Shown: positions 52,713 to 62,016 of the stretch, one piece after another | Position numbering within the stretch: position 1 is the first letter of the stretch | Layout of the letters: each line of letters begins with the position of its first letter | Assembly (NCBI GenBank): GCA_009869945.1 | Contig: WIXG01000017.1 | Span: forward strand, 394,517 to 458,516 | Source of the DNA: Mesaphorura yosii | Taxonomy: Eukaryota; Arthropoda; Collembola; Poduromorpha; Tullbergiidae | Reading direction: 5' to 3' | Length of the DNA: 64,000 nt | The notes under the pieces: generated by a model | Databases searched by the model: none | Told to the model about the DNA's origin: nothing | The model's input: only the letters and a program-made list of their open reading frames with translations | Made by a program: the position numbers and the translations under genes

Positions 52713-53644
52713 ATGAGGAATCTGGGCAGATACACAACGATCGGACTCACGGCATGGATTGGTGGTCTTCTGACAGAGCGATACAAGTATTCCTGTTGTG
52801 CCACACCGGAAGTTAGATGATTTTGTACTCGCCTATGATCGACGAATGCGGACTAGACATTGGATATTGAACATTTGACTCGAGAAACCGTAAAATTCAA
52901 TCCAGGAGTTGATCGGTCTAGATGTGCATTTTTTGAGGATTTATCCCTTCATCCATTCTTTCGTTCAACTAACAGGGATTATAAAGGAAGTGGGTACGAC
53001 AGGGGACACTTAGTAGCTGGTAACTGAATTAACATAATCTGAATTGTAGATTATCAGCGTATTTTGTAATCATAATCATTGATAATCATTTTACAACTGG
53101 AAATCATCGTTTGGCGACATTATGAACAAACATTTATGCTATCAAAGATGACTCCACAGGAACCCCAATTTAATCGAGAGGCTTGGAATGATCTGGAAAA
53201 ACATTGCAGGCATTTGGCGAAGAATTATGCAAACGTTTATGTCTGCACTGGACCCTTGTTCTTACCAAAGTGAGATGGGATGAATTAAATTCTGAAACAA
53301 CCGTTATATAAATTTAAATAATCGCCGTACACTTCACAGGAGGGAAGCGAATGGGAAAAATTATGTTATGAAGTAATCGGACCAAGAATGAATAAATGGA
53401 ACTTCAGATTTTGAAGCTTACATTATGCCAAATCAACCAATTCCTCTCTTGTATGGATTTCAGTTAAGTTTGGAAAAGAAACCATGGCTTTCCCAACATT
53501 TTCCCTGACTATGAATTTATTGCTTGTCAGGTGTCACTTGAAGCAATTGAAAGAGCAGCAGGTATGTTGATGACTCGGACTCCAAGATTCCCTCATTACC
53601 TTGTGGTGATTACAAGTAATTTATATCAGTATGAAAGTTTGTAA
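52713..53644 (+). pseudogene. endonuclease G pseudogene
   Basis: Endonuclease G is a mitochondrial DNA/RNA non-specific nuclease of the beta-beta-alpha metal class. From the ATG at 52,713 a targeting segment can be read (MRNLGRY..., with YSCCATPE). Family blocks then follow in order: FVLAYDRRMRTRHWI, HLTRET, FFRSTNRDYKGSGYDRGHLV with the catalytic DRGH motif, TFMLSKMTPQ, FNREAWNDLEKH with the metal-binding Asn, NVYVCTGPLFLPK, REANGKNYV, YEVIG, EAYIMPNQPIP and VSLEAIERAAG. These blocks are in shifted frames. A one-base loss near 52,870, a shift near 53,112, a shift near 53,370, in-frame stops, and apparent deletions before FVLAYD and after YEVIG break the frame. At least one junction (CCAAA|GTGAGA ... 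TTCACAG) looks like a genuine old intron, so this is a decayed spliced gene rather than a retrocopy. Confidence 0.82.
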
Positions 53645-53652
53645 ATTGGAAA

Positions 53653-53658
53653 AATAAA
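53653..53658 (+). terminator. candidate poly(A) signal of the endonuclease G pseudogene
   Basis: AATAAA nine bases after the last open codon of the plus-strand pseudogene. Confidence 0.35.
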
Positions 53659-53698
53659 ATCAAGTCGCAAATCAATTGACACGAAACATACTTTGTAA

Positions 53699-53704
53699 TT
53701 TATT
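53699..53704 (-). terminator. candidate poly(A) signal of the XK-related gene
   Basis: AATAAA on the minus strand, about 560 bases beyond the stop of the XK-related gene. It lies 41 bases from the opposing plus-strand signal, so the two transcripts would end almost on top of each other. Confidence 0.35.
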
Positions 53705-54265
53705 TCAAAGTAATTTACTTGAAAGCAAAAAATGCAAAAATGCGAAGCAAACAACTACTCATAAATATTATTATATACAGTAGAAGGGTTTTGCGGATAG
53801 AAAAGAGGTAAGAAATATATTAATACATGGAAGAATACATTTTTGTTAAATGACCAGTAAAATACAGCATATTTAAAGATCTATGGCGTGCCTTATTAGT
53901 CATAAGAATAGAAGGTTTGGTTTTCTACTAAATATTCTATTTTGAATTAATCCTTTGTCAGTCAAGTCAGCCTCAAGGACACTAGAAAATTAAATTTCTA
54001 ATAAGGAAATAAGAAGAGATCTTGAAAGAGATTTTAAGGAAGGAAAAATTTGCGTCAGGATAGTAAGAAATCCATTAAAGCTGGTAACAAAATAATTAAA
54101 ACTAAATGGATTTTGTTCTGAGCATTTGTCGCGAATTTATGAGAATCCACCTTAAGATAAAATATCATTTTTGCAAGTTAGAAACTTTCGAAGTTTCATA
54201 CGGAATCAATAGCCCTTTACCCTGCATCATTAAAATGAGATTTACAATTCCACGAACAAATGCAC

Positions 54266-56232
54266 TTATGGCAGTCTTGAAGCTTTAGCAAGATCTCGTA
54301 ACATGGATTCTTCTTGAATCGGTTTGGTCCAGACCTTCACAATTACTGAAAACACAATGTTGAACAAAATACTAACAATGAAAACATAATTGAAAACAAC
54401 ATATACTGGATGATGAGTCCCAAAATAAATATTTGGCAACGATAAAATTAGAAGAGATACCGAATTAAGAGCAAGTAGGCCCAGAACGCGCCAATAGCTT
54501 AATGAGTAATTGTACAGGGATGGTGAACGAAAGGCATTGATAAATGGTGACCTGACAAAAAAATGGAACCATCTTTGAACTATTTGGCACTTGGATCTTT
54601 CGGGATCGCGGTGGAGGAACGTGAAATCGTTTAGAGTTGCCCACATCAGTTGAAACGCAGTGTTGAATGAAAGATTCATGAGTGAAACGGCAACAATGAT
54701 TCCAAAAGTTCGAAGCTCAAAAAGGGCGAAGTCTCCCAACAACCAAAGTGAAATCCAATAATTGCACGGGACGTTCACCAAAGTTGCAACTGCAACAAAG
54801 AAGATGCACCCGTTTTCATTCTTTTCAAAGATTTAGCTTAAATTAATCAGTAATATCGAAATAAAATGAGAAATATGTTAAGTACCAATTTGGCAGAGAA
54901 CGGAAAGAAATCGACAAATTTTCCAGATAGCATTTTGCTCCGGATAGCCTTCATAATCCTTCCGGCCTTTGAATTTTTCCAATTGAATTGAATTGAATTG
55001 TTCAATGGATTTTTTGGATTTCACCCCGGTTTTCATTAAGTCTGAAGTTGCTGCACGAGCAATAGAAATTACGGAGAAAGCTAACGAAACCACCATGAAG
55101 ATCTCTACATAAGGCAACAATGCAGATGCACATCAGAAATTACAGCTTATAGGCAATGGCACAATATGAAAGGGTGATGTCATACTGTCTCGAAGAGAAT
55201 ATTCGTCGTAGTAATGAAAATACACAAGGGCTGCCAGTCCAATTTGATATGTTGCTTCCAGCTGTGCCTCGATTTTTACGCCCAGTTGGGCCATTCGCTT
55301 GGAAATGTAAAAATCTCTGCGGGCACTGTAGACTGATATAGTTTCATTCATATTCTCATTGTCATACTTCCTACCAGGCACCATGCATTCCATGCGTACC
55401 ATGTAGTTCATGGTGTGCCGTGCATGATTGTATTGCCTGAATTATAAAAGCACATTTAATTCTTAATTGCGAAATTATAAAGTAAAATTCTGAATCCATA
55501 CCAAATGAGGGTATCAAATATTTTTATTTTCAGTCCAGTTTTTCCATATAGTATACTCAAGTTTTCTTCAGCTGGAACCAAGTTTTCTTTTTCTGGAACC
55601 AAGTTTTCTTCAGCTGGAACCAAGTTTTCTTTTTCTGGAACCAAGTTTTCTTTTTCTGGAACCAAGTTTTCTTCAGCTGGAACCAAGTTTTCTTTTTCTG
55701 GAACCAAGTTTTCTTCAGCTGGAACCAAGTTTTCTTCAGCTGGAACCAAGTTTTCTTGTTGCCTGCAAACGAAAATGGTTAAGATTCCAGATGTGCAAAT
55801 GTAAAACGATACATTTAGCATTCATACTTGAGATACTTGTAATTGTTGGATGTCAAGTATTGAAAGCATGGAAATATGACGATCAAGAGGCTGAGAACCC
55901 CTTGGATAATTCTTCCATGCATTCCAGGTGTAATTCCAGTGATGATGTTGTAGATAGCAAATATAATGTCTGTGCCAATGTCAGCAGTTAAGAATATGAG
56001 TCCAATCCAGACTTGGATTAGATAACACATGGACAGGTCGGGAAAGTCAGTCATCGGCAGGCGATTGAGACCTGAATTTAATGTTATTATGCCATTGAAG
56101 ATTGAACGATTCTTTGTTAAGCCCACGCAATCGAGGGTAGATGTAATTACCTTGACACGGCTGATCGCCATCATCCACTTCAATCGCATTGCTCGACTCA
56201 GTAGTAGTATCGCTACTGGTCAACTCGGACAT
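54266..56232 (-). CDS. XK-related (XKR/CED-8 type) multipass membrane protein, interrupted by one in-frame TGA
   Basis: XK-related proteins are multipass membrane proteins; some are caspase-activated phospholipid scramblases. Coding exons are 56,151-56,232, 55,828-56,071, 55,502-55,762, 54,886-55,436 and 54,266-54,789. All have GT..AG borders with matching phases and total 554 codons including the final stop. Family-like features are the first helix region FLTADIGTDIIFAIYN, the segment KIEAQLEATYQIGLAALVYF (the family's LE..PQ..LQ helix), FMVVSLAFSVISIARA, and hydrophobic C-terminal helices ending KVWTKP. Exon 3 encodes nine heptads (ENLVPAE/ENLVPEK) in the loop after the second helix. Exon 4 contains TGA at 55,133-55,135 between Phe and Cys while the frame stays open on both sides. 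This may be a nonsense mutation (TGG to TGA), readthrough or an assembly error. An acceptor-like TTATTTCAG upstream of the ATG suggests a non-coding first exon. Confidence 0.7.
55558..55755 (-). repeat. coding 21-bp minisatellite, nine units
   Basis: Nine complete 21-bp units plus nine bases. Two unit types differ at the codons for the last two residues (AE versus EK). In the sense of the XK-related gene the order is AE, AE, EK, AE, EK, EK, AE, EK, AE. The array lies wholly inside exon 3 and keeps the frame. Confidence 0.95.
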
Positions 56233-57531
56233 GATTCGATATAAAAATATCCCTGAAATAAAAGGAAGCCTCAAAGCTATCATAATCATATCTATCCGTG
56301 GCAATTGCACACTTGGACATCAGACTTTAATGACAATTTTAAAGGTGACAACGGGATTTGTGTCAATTTGCATCATTGCATCATTAACCTCCTTCCAATG
56401 ACTCCACATAGCTAATTTTCAGCTTATGAACCATAGAACTGGTTTCTTTAAAGCAGTTTAGCGATAAGCAGCAAGTATCAAGTCAAGTATTTGTTCACTT
56501 GCTCATACAGCGCAAATTTCGTTACACTCTACAAAGTATCTTTTTTCCCTTCATGTGTCTCTTCAATTCCCTCATACGATCTTCCACGAAAAACGTCGGT
56601 GAGAAGAGTCCAATTTCGGTTTTCATCTTACTTGTTCACCTATTTCTCATATTGACCGTGCTCGTAAATATGCGTTGTAATCGGAAATTCCGACTGTCGA
56701 TTGAATGTTTGATTTGGTACCGTATTAAAATTCTGTTTTGTATCAAAAAGTGGTTGGCAAAACACTAAAAATAGGAATTCTGCAGCTCTAACACCTTTTC
56801 CTCTTACTCTGTAGCAAAAATCAGGCCACCGGCATCGAGGACACGATTGCAAAAACGTTTTTATGCTCAAACTAACGTTGAGAATGATCCAAGAAAATTG
56901 AAGCATGGAAAATAATTTTTGCATACAAATTTTGTTTCTCGCACCAAAGCCAGTAGTCCATAATAGCAAAATCATAGGAGAAAAAACACATGGCAAAAAA
57001 TGCTTGACTTACGATTCGTACGGTTGTGGAAATGTCGAATGAAATTCCTGAAAGTTTCGTTGTAAAAACGCAATATTGGGAACTATTTCACGAACCCTGA
57101 CTCCGACTATGGACAAAGGGGTTGATTTTCACGTATAAACGTCGACGTCACAATTTTGGGTCTTTAACTGAACACAACTGGACTGGTTGATGGCTATGGC
57201 ACGAATGAACGAACGATCTTGTACATCGTCCGATGTGTGATGTCATTATTATGCAAACAAATACAATGAACTAGCCGGTCGGTCGGTCGAATCGGTCGAT
57301 AGGAGTTGCGAATTGTTATAACCATGTCTCAGAACCTGCATCGCATGGTGGTGGTGGACTACTTGTGCTCACAAGTTAAGTTACAAGTTACAAACGAGTA
57401 AAGAGATGAAGTAAATGCAGTTCATCCCAGCGACGCAGCAGTGACTGACTGACGTTTCACATTACTGCGAAAAGATAGAGAAAAGGATTACATTTTAGCA
57501 AGCAGCTCCACTTTGTTGTTCTGATATGAGC
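56233..57531. other. upstream region of the XK-related gene
   Basis: Should contain the promoter and a possible non-coding first exon of the minus-strand XK-related gene. Two overlapping open frames (56,499-56,768 plus, 56,640-56,996 minus) have no recognisable similarity. From about 57,140 onward the DNA becomes GC-richer and repetitive, including a CGGT tract near 57,273. Confidence 0.45.
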
Positions 57532-57561
57532 TTATATAAAATTCGTATTCGTATCGCTTTC
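57532..57561 (+). promoter_or_regulatory. candidate TATA core promoter
   Basis: TATATAAAA at 57,532-57,540, with an initiator-like TTCACAGTT whose A (57,561) lies 29 bases from the first T of the TATA box. That spacing is canonical. Confidence 0.35.
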
Positions 57562-57631
57562 ACAGTTCCACTCGCATTCGCAAATTTGCACTAGGAAGCT
57601 GTGACCTCATCGGGAAGCGGCTGCCAGCATA

Positions 57632-57799
57632 ATGAAAACAGAGCAGCAGCAGCAGCGGCACGACGTACACGGATGGGCGAAGATTAGACTCCAACTTCAG
57701 TTGGTGCTACTGGATTCTTGGACAAGACACGATTTGCGCTGCAAGGCAGTGAACAGTGACGGCAGGCGAAGAAAAGCGACAATCGCGCTTTTACTTTAG
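57632..57799 (+). CDS. small hypothetical ORF behind a TATA promoter
   Basis: An ATG-started 55-codon frame begins about 70 bases after the putative start site. It encodes MKTEQQQQRHDV and then a mixed hydrophobic and basic stretch rich in Leu and Arg, ending ALLL. There is no family match and no signal peptide. The CAG run may be simple-sequence slippage. It could be a short peptide, the first exon of a spliced gene, or chance. It is listed only because it has promoter-like context. Confidence 0.2.
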   Translation: MKTEQQQQRHDVHGWAKIRLQLQLVLLDSWTRHDLRCKAVNSDGRRRKATIALLL

Positions 57800-57848
57800 A
57801 AAGCGTGCCGGGCTCGTGCCAGCCGCAGCCGGTATGCCGTTTGCCTGT

Positions 57849-57999
57849 CGTCGATCGGCAGGGCAGGCAAATTTTTTTCCTGGCCGGACGCTGAGGCAAA
57901 TATTCTGCCTACCGCTTGCCTCCGTCGATAGGCAGCGGGAAGGAAAAGGACCGGACACGGAGGCAAATTTACTGCCTGCTGCTTCCCTGCTGCCGATCG
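57849..57999. repeat. imperfect tandem duplication with inverted ends
   Basis: Two units of about 74 bp both start CGTCGAT and contain GGCAG, CCGGAC, GAGGCAAAT and CTGCCT in the same order. In addition, CGATCGGCAG at 57,852 is exactly inverted at 57,990-57,999, so the whole block can fold into a large hairpin. Confidence 0.75.
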
Positions 58000-59749
58000 G
58001 TAACGGTTTCAAAGTCTGGGATAAACAGAAGTATGATTTGTCAAAGGGGTAGACAATCATTTGCGAGATGGAAATTACACATACTTCTGGCCTGCGAACT
58101 ATGACCCTGTAGCTGTATACCAGGCTACTGCTAAATGTGGTGACTTTACTTATAGTACGGTTGGAGTGTACGACACGGTCATCCACAACCACACTTGCGT
58201 ACGTCGTACTCTGGTTCCAAAATATCAGCATGCCTTTCACGGCAGGCACAGTCGTCGTCGTCGTGCTGCCAAGCCCTGCCGTGCCAAGGCTGGTTGATGT
58301 CTTTTGCTTGTCATGTACTCAGTCATCAAACGTTGGTTCATGTATAAAGACGTGTCACATCAACTCGTCTCTTAATTACGAATTAATTGAAGGTTCACTT
58401 TCTAATTCTCGCGTGCGGATCAAATCTGAGTCCAAGATTTAAGTGAGTCATGCCACAATTCTTTTACTGGTCCTCGTCGATGGGCCGAGGATCAATTGTG
58501 TATTTTCTTGTGTTTTTTCCATTCGCATTTTTTTCAGGATGGACATAGAATCAAGTACCGCAAGAAGAGACACAACTTACTCATCAGAAAATGAAATTCA
58601 TGTACTTGACCACATTTTAGTGTGGGGATTGAAATGTTCGTACAAATTCCAAAATTAAAATTGTATTGCTTAAAGTATAGATGTGCGTCAATTATATCTA
58701 ATTACATCTTTGAATTTCAAATTTTAAAAAGGAACTGGAAATTGATAACAATCAGACAAATCACTATTATGTATCTACACGGCGAGTACGAGACCACGAT
58801 GGTGACTTTACCTAAAGACAAACATAAACATTTGCTTAGTTTTAGTACAGTAATTAGTGTTAGTAACTAATTGTAGTTTTCAGTATTTAAGCAGTAAATT
58901 AGTGAGAAAAATTAATCTAGTACAATTATATCTTATTAACTAGAAGGTTTTCGGCTTGAGTAGTAGAGAGGTCCATAATCACCTAAGCAAGAATTTGAGT
59001 TTTCTCACATGTATGAGTTGAGAATGAAATTCATACCGGCCTTTTTTCTAGAACCTTGATCCAATTGAGTACCTTAATCATTTTATCCCTCATCCCTTCA
59101 TAACTTATTCTGGCATGTATGAACGAGTTTTATCTATTGTTGTCGCATAAGAATTTAGTTTCTTCACTATTTGTGGCCACATGTTCAACACCGTCCATTT
59201 TTTCAAGTTCTCAACACTCTAAAGCGAACCCAGTCAATTACCAATGTCAAATATTGTTGGCATACATGTTGATGTAAGGTAAATTTTTTATCTGTGAGTA
59301 CCTGGAGAGCCAATAGCAGTAAGTAGCCACTGCCAAGAATCTATATACTATACGTGTTTTGGTTACTTATGTGCTAGAAATGTCAGTACTCGAATTCAAG
59401 CGATATTTGCGAGCATTTTAAGAGATCATAGAGACAGATGCAGTCAGTGTATCAAGGCCACGAAAGAGCTGAAAAATAGAACGACGAATACGAAAAGACT
59501 TGATTCAAGAATTTGTACAAAAAAAGAAACCATTTTTCCCAACTTCATGTACAATTTCGTTTGGCAGGATGAAATTCATATTCATAGTAGTCTCGACTTA
59601 TTAAACTGATAAATTACAATGTACTTAGTTAAGCTTGACAATGATTTTTTGTTCAGGTTGCTCTAATTATTGCAGCGATCTGGGTATTTGGACCAGGCTC
59701 TTTTGCGTCCAAAGTAGAGATGACGGCTCGAGTGAAAAGAGCTGGACGA

Positions 59750-59789
59750 GGTCATGCCGTCGACCACCACCTTTGTGGTGGTCGTGACC
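59750..59789. other. strong hairpin
   Basis: CGACCACCAC (59,761-59,770) and GTGGTGGTCG (59,775-59,784) pair perfectly over 10 bp around a CTTT loop. An outer GGTCA/TGACC stem closes with a six-base one-sided bulge. Confidence 0.8.
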
Positions 59790-60290
59790 GACCAAAGATT
59801 AGTAGAATGTGAAACTGAGTCTTGTAAGGCCGGAATACTGACCGGTGTCGCTGTGGGAAGGAAAGCCATTGATTACAACTTCGCAAATATGTCATTGGCA
59901 TCGACCGTACATAATGTAGTTTGTAATTTTTTTTTCTCTTTGTCAAATAATTTCTCTTCATTTCAAAATTTGTCTTCATAGTCTTAAGTCAGCTGGTCTT
60001 CATCAAGTACATGTGACGTGTCGGTCTTGTACTTAAAGTTAATTGTAAGTCAGTTAACCAATGTTCTGTTAATAAATGGTGCAGTCAGCACCCCTTTCGG
60101 TTAAAGAACAAGTGACGTGAAATTTTTTTATTGACATCATCATCGTCATTCAGACCGGAAGCTGGAAGCCTTTCGTGAGCCGGATCCTTCACTAATACAG
60201 TTCACAACCTATTACAGTTGAGCAGGTCACCATCAACAACCGGGATGTGGTTGGACCCGAATAGGAACTCGGGTCTAGCGTAGGCTACAA

Positions 60291-60390
60291 TGTGCAACTT
60301 CGCAATTACGCAACTTCGCTACATCCCAGCAGTGCAACTTCGTCGGTCTGCAAGTGTGCAAATGTGCAACTACGCAATTGTGCAACTTGT
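60291..60390. repeat. GCAAC/GCAAT-word direct repeat
   Basis: A 28-bp stretch at 60,291-60,318 recurs with about five differences at 60,363-60,390. Further copies of GCAACTTCG lie between them. Confidence 0.7.
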
Positions 60391-60687
60391 GTAACTAACT
60401 TAACCTAACATAATCTACTAAACAAACCTTACATAACCTAAACATTTCCTGGCCAAATCGTGAAGTTTGAATGGCAAAATTATCCTTACCGAATGCAGAC
60501 AAAGGGCACAGCCAGAAGCCACAAATCCAATTTGACACACTTAAATGGTGCCATACACAAGTGGCATTATCGGGCTTCAACATCAGATAACATGAAAGTG
60601 CTGATAAACATATTCGACTGTATAATTCCATGTTTGATTCATGAATGGGAACAGAAAACATGCTTTATATAATTTTTCAATTTTCTA

Positions 60688-62016
60688 TTATCTCTTTATC
60701 ATAGGACTGTATTCTACTGCATGAATGATCGTGAATGAGAGATATGTAACCAAGTACACAAGGTTGAATCCAATGAAGCCGGCGGGAAATATGAATTTGG
60801 ACAACGACTTTGCCTTCTTTGTCTGACACATCGCCTTGTCCAAACCTTTTTCCACCCTTCGCATGTCCACTGAAATATGTTCGGCTCGTGTGACATTGGG
60901 GGAGCGTAGAATTCTTGGCGGTGAGCGGCCGCGCTTCCAACCCCATGTGGTGGTGTCAACCTCGTTCGCGCGTGCTGCATGGGCGCCTAAGGCCTTATTT
61001 AGGAGTAAGCGCTCACCCATTCCGCTGGCTGAATTTTCGATGACGGCCCCAAAGACCATCACGAAGCATGCGAAGAGATAGATGTCGATCGCTGTCAAGT
61101 ATGAGATTTTTGGGAGGTCGTCATCGATCGATGAAATGAAGGTTGAGAGAGCCAGAACTGTCGAAATCCCAATGGCAACTCTCTCAAGGCGCGCATTTTT
61201 ATCGATCCAGAGCGGCAGCCATGAAATTATTACGATGAGGGCACAAGGGATGTAAATACGAACTAGAAAGTAGACAATTGACCTTGACAACACGATCGAA
61301 CACGACACGGACCCAAATCCGCCATTCGTCTCATGGCCAGCTGTTGATGTGCGATAGCCAAGGATCTTGTGCTGGGGAAGTGACACGTTGTGAAAGTGAA
61401 CCGGATCGAGTTGGTGACCTTTCCTCCCCCAGTAATATACCAGCTCCCACACGTTGTAATTATAATTCTCCGCTTCCAATGTACAGACTTGTGTGTCGAA
61501 CGGGTAGAGGTGAAGATCCATTCGACAGTGTGCAGTGACTATGAGACGAACTTTCCACAACACAGTCCCATCAGCATCAATTCGGACGTTCTCGTTCGTG
61601 ACCGTCGCCTTATGGAATTTACCTTCTTTTCCATTAGCGAAGAAAGTTTCTGGAAGCCAGAGCCGTTGGCGAAGATACTCCGACCCCGCTTTGACCTGCT
61701 TTATCCTCGGGTGGTCAAATCGGACACGGTCATCCTGCCAAGATTGCTCCATGTAGAAATCCATTGTGAAGTCCATGTTAATTTCAGACACAGAAGAGAT
61801 GCTGAGGACGTATATCGTTACGTTGACCACCGTCGGGGGGCCGCCGTAGCCGGGACGAATTCGACGGTCGTATCGATCGCCCCGTGTGATTGAATTCAGA
61901 ATGGATGTCACTTCTTCGTTTGTGAAGTTGACCTGTGCCTGGGCAGAGATCGTGGGCAGGAGTGCCAGCCACAGCCATGTAAGCTGGGCAATCGTGGTCA
62001 CCAAGTTCAGATGCAT
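60688..62016 (-). CDS. Cys-loop ligand-gated ion channel subunit, GABA-A-receptor-like, single exon
   Basis: A pentameric ligand-gated channel subunit of 442 residues read without introns. I chose the ATG at 62,016 because it opens a signal peptide (MHLNLVTTIAQLTWLWLALL...); an in-frame ATG at 62,091 would bury it. The extracellular part has loop D around W93, loop A LWLPETFFANGK (119-130), and the Cys-loop C164 to C178 with the 13-residue spacing and core LHLYPFDTQ. N-glycosylation sequons are NFT, NVT and NVS. Transmembrane helices are M1 about 246-268, M2 280-296 (VAIGISTVLALSTFISS), M3 304-326 and M4 409-431. LPKISYLTAIDIYL resembles insect RDL/LCCH3 subunits. The pore-mouth triplet that is Pro-Ala-Arg in anion channels is Leu-Glu-Arg (277-279) here. 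The 2' residue is Ala, as in wild-type RDL. Ligand and partner subunits are unknown. Confidence 0.88.
   Translation of the reverse strand: MHLNLVTTIAQLTWLWLALLPTISAQAQVNFTNEEVTSILNSITRGDRYDRRIRPGYGGPPTVVNVTIYVLSISSVSEINMDFTMDFYMEQSWQDDRVRFDHPRIKQVKAGSEYLRQRLWLPETFFANGKEGKFHKATVTNENVRIDADGTVLWKVRLIVTAHCRMDLHLYPFDTQVCTLEAENYNYNVWELVYYWGRKGHQLDPVHFHNVSLPQHKILGYRTSTAGHETNGGFGSVSCSIVLSRSIVYFLVRIYIPCALIVIISWLPLWIDKNARLERVAIGISTVLALSTFISSIDDDLPKISYLTAIDIYLFACFVMVFGAVIENSASGMGERLLLNKALGAHAARANEVDTTTWGWKRGRSPPRILRSPNVTRAEHISVDMRRVEKGLDKAMCQTKKAKSLSKFIFPAGFIGFNLVYLVTYLSFTIIHAVEYSPMIKR

Larger units (their letters stand above)
53645..54265. other. tail-to-tail spacer between the endonuclease G pseudogene and the XK-related gene
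   Basis: AT-rich and without a supported gene. It most likely carries the 3' UTR of the XK-related gene. Confidence 0.55.
58000..60687. other. gene-poor spacer with a possible orphan exon
   Basis: No supported gene. A plus-strand frame at 58,061-58,297 starts MRDGNYTYFWPANYDP and looks more protein-like than its neighbours, with NYT and NHT glycosylation sequons, but I recognise no family and find no clear splice partners. A hairpin, a short direct repeat and AT-rich DNA fill the rest. Confidence 0.4.

Noticed and set aside
55558-55755. CRISPR-like array
   Set aside because: The units are contiguous 21-bp coding repeats without spacers, in a spliced animal gene.
56499-56996. Overlapping plus and minus open frames upstream of the XK-related gene
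   Set aside because: Each is the shadow of the other, neither resembles a known family, and no consistent splice sites link them to the XK-related exons.
61390-61893. 167-codon plus-strand open frame
   Set aside because: Antisense to the extracellular domain of the Cys-loop receptor; no family match.
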